Shown here: in pieces, positions 12,498 to 25,500 of the stretch | How the letters are laid out: each line of letters begins with the position of its first letter | How positions within the stretch are numbered: the stretch's first letter is position 1 | Origin: Hydractinia symbiolongicarpus | Lineage: Eukaryota; Cnidaria; Hydrozoa; Anthoathecata; Hydractiniidae | NCBI RefSeq assembly: GCF_029227915.1 | Contig: NC_079882.1 | Span: forward strand, 24,307,001 to 24,371,000 | Direction of reading: 5' to 3' | Length of the DNA: 64,000 bases | The notes under the pieces: generated by a model | Database searches by the model: none | What the model saw: the letters and a program-made list of their open reading frames with translations, nothing else | What the model was told of the DNA's origin: nothing | Position numbers and translations under genes: made by a program

Positions 12498-14797
12498 CTA
12501 GCATGGGTTGGACGGGGTATATTAATGACCCTCTTCCAATCTGATCTAGACTGTGTTAGATCTAAACTCAACTTCCTCTCTATCAAGTCTGTCCTTATAA
12601 CCTCCTGCCAAGTCTTTCTCGGTCTGCCTCTGGGCTTTGCCCCAGGAACTATCAAGTCTCTACACTTTCTTACCCAATTATCCTCCTCCATTCTTTCCAA
12701 GTGCCCCAGCCAATTTAATCTTCTTATCTGGATAACATCTTTAATTCTACGGAGACTTAGCCTGCTTCTTAGCTCATCTGAACTCTTTCTGTCTCTCAGA
12801 CTGGCATTACACATCCACCTAACCATTCTCATATCATTCCTTTCTAAACGGTCAAGATCTTCCTGCTTCACTGCCCATGTCTCACTACCGTACAACATAA
12901 CACTTCTTACACAGGCCTCATACAACCTACCTTTTACCTCAATTGACAGGACTCTGCTAGTCAACAAAGGAAGTAACTCTCTGAACTTTTTCCAAGCAGA
13001 ACCTATCCTGCAAGTAACACTTCTACCAACACCCCCTTTACTGCCCAACATATCACCTAAGTAACAGTAGTTCTTAACTATCTCTAACGAGCCACTGTTG
13101 TACATCATTAAAGCTGGAAATACTTCATTCTCTATAATCTCACCTTTGCAACGCTTGCATACAAACTGTATGTCAGCTCTTAACCTTCCACTAATACTAC
13201 TGCACCCAATGCTTGCAAGTCTGACAAAAAATTGAGTTACTGCCAACCCCTTTCCTGCAAACTCCACAAGGCCACTTTCCAACTACAAGGTCACACTTGG
13301 CTGCAATGCTACTAATCATGACTTTAGACTTTGCTGTGTTTACCTTCAGCCCTTTCTCTTCTAGTCCTTTCTTCCACTTCTCAAACTTTTCAACTAATTC
13401 TTCCATCGACTCTGCTATGAGAACCAAATCATCTGCATACAATAACTCCCATGGACAACCTGTTCTGAACTCCATCGACAGCGCTTCTAAGACTAGAATA
13501 AACAACAAAGGACTAAGTACAGAACCCTGATGTACACCAACATTTACACTAAATTCATCACTAAGTGAATCGTTAATCCTGACACTACTTCTAGCATTGC
13601 TGTACATAGACTGTACCATCGTAACTAGCCACTCATCCACACCTAATTTTCTCATAGCCCACCAAATAACTTTACGTGGCACTCTATCAAAAGCTTTCTC
13701 TAAACCTACAAAGGCAAAATAGAGATTCTTTCTTTTTCCTAAATACTTTTCCTGAAGCTGTCTGAGTAAAAATATTGCATCTGTAGTGCCACGCCCTGGA
13801 ACAAAACCAAATTGCATCTTATCTATATCAATTCTTTCTCTAAGTAACTTATCAATCACTCTTTCAATAACTTTCATTACTTGATCAACCAACTTCAAAC
13901 CTCTATAGTTACCCCTTTCTAATGCATCACCCTTGCCCTTAAAACAATTCACGATTACACTCGACAGCCACTCACTCGGAATAGCACCATCTTTATAATC
14001 TGGTTAGCAAGACTTGTAATAAGCTCAACCCCAATATATCCAGATGCTTTTACCATCTCTGCAACAATACCTGATACTCCTGCAGCCTTGCCAATCTTCA
14101 ATTTCCTAATAGCCTCTACTACCCATTCTGTCTTGATCTGCATAGCTGGCCCTTCTACAACATCATCATCAGACAAATTATCCTTGTCCCAATCAAACTC
14201 AGTGTTAAGCAACCTCTGATAATGATTCTTCCAAGCTACCCTTTTCTCCTCCTCTGTAGTAGCCAAAACACCTTCATCATTACGTATACACTTCTCACCT
14301 ACAATATCTTGATTAGTCTTCTTCATTTGCTTTGCTATCTTGAATACCTCATTGCGCTGGTCTTCCCTTCTTAACACATCTGCAAATCTGTTTCTCTCTG
14401 CTTCTGATTTTGCCTTATACACTGCTGTACAAGCGCGACGCTTAGCTTCTAAGTAAATATTTTTACCACCACCTGACTTTCACTCTTTCCAAAGTTTCCT
14501 CTTTTCCTTTATACACTGGTCAACCTCATTATTCCACCACCAGGTCTGTCTATGTCTAGCTGGTCCTTTCGTCCACCCACAGGTATCATCAGAAGCTTCC
14601 AGAAGACAATTCTTTAAAGTAGTCCAAGTACTTTCAACATTGTCACTATCACATTGACTATTGTAGGCTAACTGCTGAACTTTTGCACTAAATTGTCTTG
14701 CTACAATCTCTTCCTTCAGCTTCCAGACTTTTTGGCGGGGCCTGTACTTTCCCTTATCTTCTTTAACACTCTTCAAGATAATATCACAAACCAGCAA
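12494..14797 (-). pseudogene. LINE reverse transcriptase and C-terminal domains, disrupted
   Basis: Continuation of the LINE ORF in four pieces: 14797-14480, 14422-13955 (same frame, separated by an in-frame TGA at 14480-14482), 13952-13197 and 13282-12494. Frameshifts lie near 14000 and 13205; the latter looks like a loss of about ten bases inside a Cys-rich finger (CxxC, CxxC, CKRC). Reverse transcriptase motifs are clear: QFGFVPGRGTTDAI, HQGSVLSPLLF and LLYADDLVLIAES. Motif A reads FVGLEKAFD, with Gly where the catalytic Asp belongs (codon 13704-13706). The C-terminal part has the usual WLGHLERM and RGRPRKTW signatures. The polymerase is therefore inactive on several counts. Confidence 0.9.
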
Positions 14798-14798
14798 C

Positions 14799-15509
14799 CT
14801 ATGCTGGGAAACACACTCTTCTCCCCGATATAACTTTCACATCCTTCACCACTTTCTTGTCTGACTTTCTAACCAGGAAGTAATCTATCTGTGTCTTACA
14901 ACCACCTGACTCATATGTTATCAGCCTACTCTGTCTCTTACTGAATGATGTGTTGCAAACCACCATGTCCGTTGCCATTCCAAACTCAAGCAATCTCTCC
15001 CCTTCCTTATTTCTGCTCCCAAATCCATAGCCTCCATGCACACCTCTATAACCTTCAGATGACTTCCCAACATGACCATTAAAGTCGCCGCCCACCATGA
15101 CAAGTTCAGTGTCTCCAAACTTTGATGTGACTGCTATTAACTCATCATAAAACTTATCTTTATCTTCCTCACTGGGTCCACACTGTGGAGCATAAACTGA
15201 CAGAAAAGTGACAATCCTATTTCCTATCAAGAACTTTATCACTATAATACGACTATTAACATGCATAACATCTATTACTTTTTCTACCCACTTCTCTGCA
15301 ACGAATATGCCAACTCCTCCATATCCATCACTATTACCAATCCAAAAAAGCTTATACCTTGCCCTCCTACCTTCCACAAATCTCACTAAAGCTCCTCTCC
15401 ACCTAACTTCCTGAACACAACACATATCAACAGATCTACGTTCTAACATTTCAACTACTTCACCTGCTCTACCTCTCAGAGTACCAACATTTACACTAGC
15501 CATCCTCAA
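14799..15509 (-). pseudogene. LINE APE-type endonuclease domain
   Basis: A 236-residue open frame starting near the 5' end of the LINE. It shows the exonuclease-endonuclease-phosphatase fold signatures in order: SVNVGTLRG, CCVQEVRW (catalytic Glu), GGVGIFVAEKW, FLSVYAPQCG, VMVGGDFNGHVG (Asp-Phe-Asn) and TQIDYFLV. This domain nicks the genomic target for target-primed reverse transcription. The catalytic residues that can be recognised are present. The frame then ends in a spurious stop because of a single-base shift near 14820, after which the next part continues in another frame. It is part of the dead LINE and not a host gene. Confidence 0.9.
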
Positions 15510-15535
15510 CCTAGTGTTATCTACCTTGTGATGTA

Positions 15536-16370
15536 TACTTATAAATACTTATAAATAAATATATACTTTGTTATCATAAATACGAAAAGTAAGAACCAGC
15601 AGTAACCACTAGTATTTCAAAGTAACCATAAAAGAATCAGCCGTATTTTAAACTTACCACCAGATAACCAGCAGTTAATTATTTATTTCACCCCAGGTAA
15701 AACAGTAAAGGCACCTTCCCCCCCAATTGTGGATTTTCATGCACAACACTTCATGAACGTAAAACTAACAAATATGATAAATAAAAAGCTGCTTCTTCAG
15801 ATACTCTTGGCCCTAGCTTACTACCTTAATTGTTTTTGCAAGGTCATTTTGGGAAGATTTTGCAAAGATTTAATATGCAAATGAACCGACGAGAGTAATT
15901 TATTTTAAATTAACTCTGAAGGAGAGCTTGCTCAACAACCGAGACAAACCTTCTCTCAATAGAACTATTACATCATTACATTTAGAATTATTCTAGCATA
16001 TAATTTCTTATTGTTGCTAGTTTATATTTTTTGTATAAATCTATGAACTTCTAAAAAATATAATTTATATGTGATCTTAGTGTGCGAAGGTTACTGAAAA
16101 TTTGTACAAAGATTTTTTAAAAAATTGATCATCTATGTTGTAATATCTGCGTTTGCATCAACTATAATTTTTGAAGTCAGTTTCTCTATGGTGGTTATTT
16201 TATTATGTTGTTCTGATTGATAAATCTCAATTGATTCAATTTGTTTTTGTATAATATAATTGATAAAAATAATGGTCTACCCTCTGTAATGTGAGCAAAT
16301 TTAAATAATGGTTGCCTTAACTCATTCAACTTGACTACTTTTAAAACGATAGTTGTGTTTACTTTGTTTT
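15536..16370. other. intergenic, contains inverted partner of 16374-16425
   Basis: No gene is seen. The stretch 15605-15680 (ATTTCAAAGTAACC, then CCAGATAACCAGCAG) is an inverted, diverged match to 16374-16425, so it is a piece of the same repeat in the opposite direction. Confidence 0.45.
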
Positions 16371-16375
16371 TATCT

Positions 16376-16610
16376 GGTTAAGCTACTGCTGGTTCTCTGT
16401 TGGTTACTTTGAAATAGTAGGTCTTAGGTTCAAACCCTAGCCAAGTCATGCCAGAGACTATAAAAGTGTGAATCTGTCCTTTCTGCTTAGCATTTAGCAT
16501 TAGAATAGGATTAATATCCTAGGCGATTGTCTATTTAAGCGGTTGCTGTGGTTGCATAACATTTGTAGTTCAAATAAAGGCTTTAAATGCACTAGGACCC
16601 CCTTCAGAGG
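16376..16610 (+). mobile_element. candidate second SINE copy
   Basis: The segment has a B-box-like GGTTCAAACCC (16427-16437) and, upstream, an imperfect A-box-like TTGGTTACTTTG. Its 3' end (GGCTTTAAATGCACTAGGAC) resembles the 3' part of the SINE at 12153-12497 (GCATTAAATACTCTAGGAC), suggesting a shared tail. A-to-B box spacing is short, and no clear target duplication was found. The assignment is tentative. Confidence 0.45.
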
Positions 16611-16639
16611 ACTGTTGTTGTTAGCAGTTACTAACAAAA

Positions 16640-19531
16640 ACTGAAGAAGCTATCTTGGGTTTTTATGTAAGCGACTTTTACGACCTGGCATAACGACCTC
16701 ATTTCTACATAAAGAACCTTTGCATATCTTTTTTTATCTTTGTTTATACATTCTATTGTTATGATTGTGATGACAATAGAATGATTTGATAAAGCTTGTT
16801 GTTCTTACATGCAAAATGCAAGCTATTGTTTAAAAGCGCTAACAGTCCCAAAAGCTATTGAAATATATATTTTTGAATGAACAGACATTCTTTAATTGTA
16901 CCAAGTGCTTTAGATACTTTTTTACCACGGTTAAAAATGGCAGTTTTGGTTATATTATTTTATAACCAGATGCAGCAATTTTCTATCTTTGTAGGTTTTT
17001 TTTTGTTATTCTAGAGTAAATATGGATATTTTTGTAGGGTCGTTTTCTCATCTTTTCAGAACAAAATACGTCAATTACTATAAGCTACAACGAAACGTTT
17101 TTCTAATTATTTCAGGATGATATATATGAATTTCTAGGCCAGAAAGGATGGTATCTCATCACTTTTAAATAACATATGGCAATTTGGCTGAGTAATTCCC
17201 CAATTAACTCATACAGCCTATCCCCCTAATTGGATCAACCCCCTATTTTTTAAAACAGCCCCATAGGAATCCCATCCTTCTCATTTTATAAGTTACCCCC
17301 TATTATTTTGAGGCCAAGCTATTATCTTCATTTTTTAACGAATATGTAGCAAAAGCACTTTTTTGTTGTAGTTGTTGTTGATTAAGTATATGGAACCTAC
17401 AAAATAGTCACAACAATTGATAGTGAAAATAAGTTTTATCAAATTATAAATTGGGATCTTGCTAATTTCATTTGTCTGCTGTTTTTAGAACTTTCAGCAA
17501 GATCTTTAATGCAAAAGTTTACTGAGTTTGTTGAATCTTTTCACAATTCTTAACTTTAAATGATTTTTTTCATCTAGGCTTTGACAGGAAAAACAAAAAA
17601 GCAGGATTTGACTTTTAAAAGAAAGAAAAATGAAACTGGTTGCAAACTAAAATAATAAAAAAATGAGCAATTGCTGTTTCAAAATTTGATGATCTGTCTT
17701 ACTAAAAGTAAGTAATCTAGGTGATCAATAGAATAATCTAAGTAGCAATAAGCTACTATCAAATATAAAGCAACCCCATCCTATTTACAGGAAATGCACT
17801 GCTTTTTATTTTCAACCCCCCTTTTTTGCAAAATTTCAGAAAGTCACCCCACCTCAGTTCTAACTTATTTTTTCGCAGTGTCATGACAAATTTATAGAAT
17901 AAACGAAATGTCAATTATATAGACATAAGACAAGGAGGATAGATTGTTTTGGGTTTTTTTTTTTAAAAAAAAAAGCACAGAGACATTTTCTTCTGAATTT
18001 AAATACCTGGATCAAACTTGTAAATCTGTACAAAAGTTAAACAGCTAAACTAAAATGTGTGATTTTTTGTGCAAAAGATAAAATAAAAGAAGTTTTGCAA
18101 AAATGTCAAATATATATACATGTTTATGCAAAGAAATTTTATATATGGAGTCAAGACAGTAGTAAATAAAACCAAAAAGGATCAGATTTTTTGCCTCATG
18201 TTTTTTTTTAATCTTTTCCAGCATGTGGCAGCAGTCTTGTCCCATGCATTATAACATGTAATTATGGGTGTTAGTACTACACCTTTAACATGGTTTAAGG
18301 GGAATCTTTTTATAGGCAAAAGTTTCAAACACCTGCCTCTAAGGTAATTTATGGGATGCACAGAAATGGGTAGTAAGACCAGATTTGTTGTTTGCAAAAG
18401 TTTAGATTTCGTCTAGAGGGACCAACCCCAAACAATAAAATTGTCTTGCATGTGACAATGACGATACCTTATTGCATATTAAAAAAATTGAGTTAGAGCC
18501 AGAAAATTCTTTTAGCATGAAAGTAATTAAGGTTACATTTAAAACATTTAATTTTGCTCTCCACATAAGCAACATTTAACTTTCAGGGTGTGTGATCTTT
18601 TTTAAGCTTTTTAGACAAAAAGCTTTTTCTACCAGATAAAAATATGACATTTTGCACATTATACAGTATATAATAATGTACGCAGCAAAGTAAAATTTTC
18701 CCTGTGGAATACAGAATATTAATATTGTGCATTCCATGCAATTAATCAGTCAAAATGCTTTAAACACCTAACATGTATTATTATACTGCTTTAGTATTAA
18801 AGAGCTAAACTTTGGTGAGTTAAGATAACTGTATTCTTCCTATCTTCTTTATAATCTTGTAACTACTTAACTTCTTGTCCTAATATAAAGAGCACCCTTT
18901 CAAAACTTCAAACAATATCAATATGAAAGGAAACCACTTATTTGAAGCTTTCACAAAAGTTGATTTTAATAAATTCCAATTATGTTAAGTATGTTGTACT
19001 TTACCTTTAAATCATCAAATTATCGCGACTGCTTTCAATCTTGATATATATTCTGAAAACAGCTTTTTAATTAATGTTAAAATATTATTTGCACTGCTGT
19101 TTTGTAGTTAAGTGATAGTTTGTAAATCCAGATTAAGCACTGTTTCAGAAACAAGTATGTATTGAGATTTTTTTTAAACGATACAATTTTTTGTTGTTTA
19201 TTAATTTGTTTTATTTTGTATTAAAAAGTGTTTCCTGTTTTGTGCAAAATAAAAACTTTTTAGCAAGCTTAATGTATATATAATTTTTGTAATATTTTTT
19301 TATTTGTTCCAGCATATACCCACTTGTTGTGGTATTTTAGTGAAACAAATGTTTCCATTTTCAAGGGAAAACGTAATTGATACATAATAAGCTTTGTTGT
19401 TGTCATTTGTTTCTTAAATAAAAATCACAGCATCATCAGGGATACGTGTTGTCAATGTAACATAATATGATATCAGCAAAAATTATTTTATAATATTTTT
19501 GCCACATGTTTGCTAATGACATTTTACTGAA
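16640..19531. other. intergenic or 5' flank of PDZ gene, no exon seen
   Basis: AT-rich sequence of about 2.9 kb upstream of the first recognised exon of the PDZ scaffold gene. It may contain its promoter and non-coding first exon, but I cannot place either. No ORF with similarity is seen. Confidence 0.4.
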
Positions 19532-22500
19532 ATGTTTAGATGGGTTAGAAATAAATATTCCATGAAAAGTTTTGATTTAAATAATAATTACGATGAGGAG
19601 ATATCTAAAGATTTTATGTCGACCATCTTTCAAAGCAGTATCAAGAAAGAAGCAGAAAAAAAATTAGACACAATGGAGGTTGAGGTATTAAAGAAATGTT
19701 GGTCTGAAATATTTCTGTTGTGAACTGGGTTTTTTTATTATGTTAGGGATATATAAATATATATTGTAATTTTTAGATCAACCAGCGAGTGAGGAAGTTT
19801 CATTTGTTAAAAGAGAAAGGTCACGGCCTTGGAATTCAGATTTCAGATGGTAATGAAGGAAAGAAAGGCATATTTGTCAGCCATTTGCTGGATGGTGGTG
19901 CTGCTACTAGGTATGTTCAATGTTACTGTAGAAATAATAATTGTATGATTTTTCACAGGTAAATTCAATAAAATTATGTTTGATTCACACAAAAAAAATA
20001 TTCAGTCATTCAAATATTGTCATCACTTCACCATGTTCAATCATAGGGACGGAAGAATTAACGTTGGTGACGAAATTTTATTTATTAATGGCTACTCGTT
20101 GATTGGCGTGTCTCATCAAGATGCTGTTCATTTACTTCGAGCTGCAAAGAATCCAATACAAATTGTTGTTAGCCAAGATGTAAGAGATGTTAGTCTGTAT
20201 ACTTTTTTTAGCTTGATGCAAAATGTAATCTTAAAAAGCAGGAGAATTTTAAGTATCTTAATAGTGCTAATTTTCGCAGGTATTATTTTTAGCAGGTATT
20301 AATGTTTTTATGGATTTTGACCAAAATCGCAAAATAAACACCCGCAGAATAATAATAATAATATTCGCTAAAATTAAGTACTTGTGAAAATGACTACTAT
20401 TAAGGTATCCAAATATTGAGGACTAAAAACAAATATCTGTCAGTATTTCAATGGAGGTGCATGTAAAGAAATGTTAGCTTCTGATGTGTACTGACTAGCT
20501 TTCGTACAGGTAAAATATTAAGATGCGATATTTATAGTGTACATGCCGTTTGTGTTTTAGACTACAAATAATAACAATAATGATGATGAAGCACCCAAGC
20601 AAAAGTTGAAAGATTTTAACGATAATGTAAGTTTGACTTATCGTTTATCTGAGATAAACAAACATTTTTTCAATCCACAAATCCAGTAATTTAAAATGTC
20701 TGAAAATATGTCAACATATATCTATTAAGACTTTATTATTTCTTATATGTCGGCACTATTATAGATTATTTTCAATACTCTCTCAAAATATGTCTAGCAA
20801 ATCCTCCTTTTATTTCTCTGTTTAGGATTTGTCTATATTCGAATCTGATCCAAATCTTCCAAAGGAGATTGTTTTAATGAACGGAAAAGAAGGGAAAAGA
20901 CTTGGCTTCTCCATAGTTGGTGGTGCTAATTCGGAAACCAACATGGGTATTTTCATTAAAACAATATTACCAGATGGCCTTGCAGCAGTTGATGGTAGAT
21001 TAAAAATAGGTAGGCTTGTTTTTTAAAGCATTTTAAATGAAATGAGAAACGAGATGCTTTGTTATTTTAAACTATACATGTTTCATATGCTTTCCTAGTC
21101 TTTGCTGATAACGTTTTGCGTATGCAATTCTCTTTTAAGGTGATGAAATTTTGAAGGTGAACAACGTTTCGTTATCTGGAGTTACACATGAAGATGCTGT
21201 GTACATGTTTAAGGTATGTCGAAGAGAAGAGGGTAACGTGAATTCAGAGGATAGAAGTGTACAATATGATTTTTTAAGGATACTTTGCTGAATTACATCT
21301 CTTAAGTGGGAACAGGTGTCATCTGAATATGGGTTAGCCTTTTATGTAATGAGTAAAATGGCGAAGCATTATGTTTTTCGTGTTAATTTCTATTTTGATT
21401 TATAATTTCAGTCTCTAAAGAAAGGTCCGGTCAGATTTTTGGTTAAAAGCGGTCGAAAAGTAAAAAGAAGATTGAGTTGGCGAAAAAGTCCTAATGTTCA
21501 CGAAATTCATTTAACGAAAGGTATGAAGCACTTTTAGTTATAGGTGTCTTCAGCTAACTATTACTCTTATTGGTGTTTTCACTGTATTTTTTGTATCTAG
21601 TGGCTGGTAAGGGACTGGGAATTGGTGTGGTGTCGTCAGGAAGTGTGGAGAAAAAAACCTATGGTATTTTTGTGAAATATATTGCAAAAGGATCACTAGC
21701 TTCAAAGCTAGGAAACCTACAGTAAGGAAATTGTTGTCTTGTTGTTTGCTTTTATCGGCGAGAATGTTTTTAATTTTAGCATGATTCGAGCTGATGAATT
21801 CTTCAGCTTCCGTAAGCCCCCTTTTACAAATCTATGTGACGAATCCAAGCACAATTCCATTTAAATGACTGACCGAACCGAATGTGAGAGAACACTGCAC
21901 AAGAGAATCCGTGTTTTTTAAGTGCAAAATAATCTCTCCATAGGCCGATTTTGTTGTATTCTGTGGTAGGAATGCCTGAAAAGGTTTTTTTGAAATATGT
22001 GATAAAAGAGAAGAGTAGCTCAAAATAAAATTCACAATATATTCTTTCCAGGCTTGTAAGATTAAAATGTTGATCCTTTTATGTACATTAAATTTTGTTA
22101 TTTCTCTTTTTGTGTTCGCTGTTAAATATTTTTTTAAATCATAAAACTATAAGTGGCAGGTGGTTTTAAGTATGATAAAACAACATTTTTTTTCTATGAA
22201 TGAGTTTAACATCTTTATAGCCATAATGAATTTTAAAAATCAAGGAAGATTTTTTACAAATTTGAATTTTACACTAAACGGCTTTATTTTCTGTAGAAAG
22301 TGAGATTCTAATAATGATTTTTTTCGTTCTTGTTCAGGCTTAAAGATCAAATACTTTCGATAAATGGTCATTCATTGCAGCACGCTTCCTTGGAGGATGC
22401 TTACAAGATCTTACGTGCTCTAAAACCTGGCACCGTAACGATGGTCATAAAAAGAGGAACGAAGAAGGAGGAGCGGAATGATAACGAAAGGGAAAAAAGA

Positions 22501-25500
22501 AATCGAACATTGAGTGTTGATAAGTCTCAAAGTGAGGTCGAGAAAAGTCCAAAGATAGAGACGGTAAAGAAGTCATCGCTAGCAGCTTTGATGTCACCAG
22601 CAATGCCGGTTCACGGTAATTTTTGTTGTTGTTGTTGTTGTTGTTGTTGTTTTTACCTAGAAGGATCTCTCCTTCTATCCTCCTAGTTTCCACTTTTTAT
22701 GGAATGAAAACTAACCACTATTTAGTGCTCTGAACGCTGGAAAAAAATGATTTTATCTTTAGGAGTAGCACGAACAGACAGCCTGCAATCAGCAATATCT
22801 CTGTGTGAATCTGAAGATTCGGATGACGTAAGATTTTATGGTTTTAAAACAAAGACTTAATTTTCTCGAACCTTCTATACCTACAGTCTTCTAATTACTT
22901 ATAGTTATATCATTTATATTTTATAATAATTTTCACAAGAACAGCGAGTTGTTTTTCCCAGTTTTCACACATCAAATAACCTCATGTGAATAATATCACG
23001 AATGTAGATAATGCTTTCAAAGTTATATCTTTGATATGTTTAATCTAGGATGTCAATTCAATGTCGTCTCTTACAAGTTTTACCTCAGACCTCGTCGACT
23101 CCCCAATAGTTAAAACCGAAGAAAAGAAGAAGAAAAAGAAACAAAAGGATGGCTGGTTTAATGCTAAAGATCCAAACGACTCTCCGAGTTTACTCGATGA
23201 CCCAGAAAATATGGTAGTAAGTTTTAATGGCACATCGGGTTTATTACGAGACAAAACTGATGGGATTAAGAAAGATGGGCATATACTGGATCACGTTATA
23301 GTTGTGAGAGATTCAACAGGTATTATTAAAAACGTTTTTTATTGATTTTTTGCCTTACTTTCAAAACATAAAGTTCTTGTCCGCTCAGTTTTATTTGGAA
23401 ATGAGCTATAGATACATTGCCTTATTTTGTAACAAATACTAAGGCGTTTCGACATTAGGTTCTCTTGGTTTGAATATCAAAATAAAGAAAAGTGTTATAC
23501 CCGGAAATCACGACGGAGTGTTCGCGAAATCTGTCATCCCAGGAGGAGCGGCTGACAAAGCAATTGGTAGTGATTGCGGTGGAATAAAAGATGGCGACCA
23601 AATCGTGCAGGTAAACGATAAACGAATGGAAGAACTCTCGTACAACATGGTGATAGTTTTGTTTAAAAATATTCCGAAGAAAAGTGTATTTGTTTTAAAG
23701 AGGAAAGACCAAATTTGCAATGATGAAGAAAATGAGAAAGTGGAGTTTACACAAGGTATATATTTGCAAGCAGTTAAAAAAATAATGTTGTGAATATTTT
23801 AGAAAGTTGTTTAAAACATGTTAAAATGTTACACCTGTAGTCAAAGCAACGAGCGTGTTTATTTTTGTTTTTAGATAAACGTGAAAGAACACGAAAGTCT
23901 TCGTTCGAAATGACTAATGTGCCGAATTTGATAGAAGATCAGACAGTCTGTAAAACACCTTTAATCGAAAGAAACAGTGTGTTATCAGGGTCGTTTAGAG
24001 GAGAATATAAAACACAAAATGAAAAACACATCAGTAAAACAACAAACGCTGCGCCAGTTACAAGAACTCCCCCGTCATCAAAACTGGTCTCCACAGTGCA
24101 CTCAGAGTCCCCAACGTCAACGATGCTACAGATCAATAACACTGAACTGAGCAAAATTTCATCTTTTAAATTTACTGGAAAGGAAGGTGGCATTGGTGTG
24201 CCTCTACCAGAATCATCTGATATTCCAGAAGGAATGAATGTCCATTTAATCGAAATACCAAAAGACGAGAAATCGACCCTTGGTGTGAGTTTGGTGGGTG
24301 CCACTGGTTGCTGCGTTGGATATTTTCAGGTCAGTTCAGAAAATCAATTCGTAAAATCTCTAGAATTTTTACGATAAGCATGAACAAGCTCACAGCAGGG
24401 AATTACATGAAATATTGTTCCCGTTCTATGTGTACATCGCATCTTAAAACCTTTAAATTAGGTACTTCGTTTTTTTATTTATTTTCTTTTCCCAGTATCA
24501 GTTGAGAAAAGTTGCGGTGAAACAAAGAGAACAATAGTAGTAATAGATTATTTTTGGATTGATAATTTGGACACGAGGAAGAAAAATTTAAAACTATATA
24601 TATTTAGAGGTCTAACAATGAAAGTTGAACATCTTTCTCTTTTTCATTACTTCATTTTACTTTGTCTTTGTTTTTTCAATAGGTGCGACGTGTCTTACCT
24701 GGAAGCATAGCAGAGGGGAGTGGTCTCATTTCCCCTGGTGATTGCATATACTCTTTAAATGGAATTATTATGAGCAACATGACCCATCCTCAAGCTTTAC
24801 AAGCTTTAAAACATTGTGGAAAACTTGCGAAGTTGGTTATATTTCGTAAAAAAACAACAGAAAATGAACTTCAGCGCACGCCTCACAACAGGCATGTTAG
24901 TAGTAATGTCAAAACTAGCCCTTCAAAACAAAATGGTATACCTGGCTGTATAGCAAACGAAGCTGTCACACCTGTTCGTCCGCCCTACCGTCGGAGAATA
25001 ACTGCCGACTCGACTATATCCAATGGATCCATACCTTTACTAAAAGATGATGATGGCGAAAGCGATGTCGTGAAAAGAGATGATGACGGATTTTCTGACG
25101 TCAAGAATCCTTTGCTATCTGATGTTAAATTGTCACGTAAGACAAACAATAAAAATTCTCAAGTGACCATACCAACGTTTGACGACGATAACGATTCTGT
25201 GATATCTGCCAACCCGTCTAATAACGTATCGAAAAATCTTCCGAAATGTGTTGCCGTAAACAAACGCTCCTCCTTGGGTGCTTTTATGATCGAATACGAC
25301 AAAGTGTACAAGGGCTTGGGAATCGATGTGATGCTAGACGAAGTTGGAGAGTGTTATATAACTGGTGTGATGAGTAACGGTCTTGTAGGTGCAGACAATA
25401 GAATTAGGTATGTTTTTTCGCCACGTGACTCGTCGTTACTAATAATTTTCCCTTTATAAGAATGTCAGACTGAGATTTCAGGCTATAAACAGTAAGTCCA

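Larger units (their letters stand above)
12112..15535 (-). mobile_element. non-LTR retrotransposon (LINE), decayed, with nested SINE
   Basis: Reading on the minus strand, the element runs from about 15535 (5') to the ATG-rich 3' end at about 12112. It encodes an APE-type endonuclease, a reverse transcriptase, a Cys-rich finger and a C-terminal domain. The 3' tail is a hairpin-forming sequence (AACGTCCGTTTTCCATGC on the plus strand and GCATGGGTTGGACGG beyond the SINE) followed by a TCATCA/TGATGA microsatellite end, a common feature of such LINEs. The coding region is broken by three frameshifts and one stop. A 345-bp SINE (12153-12497) splits the tail. The clade is unclear (RTE/CR1-like range); the 5' limit is approximate and the copy may be 5' truncated. 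Confidence 0.9.

Noticed and set aside
12411-13064. 217-residue plus-strand ORF
   Set aside because: It is antisense to the LINE reverse transcriptase region, which has clear conserved motifs on the minus strand.
15208-15414. Plus-strand ORF
   Set aside because: Antisense shadow of the LINE endonuclease domain.
22330-22686. Poly-Cys C-terminus in an ORF of the PDZ gene
   Set aside because: It is read-through of the splice donor at 22615 into an intronic (TTG)n microsatellite; the coding frame continues at 22763.
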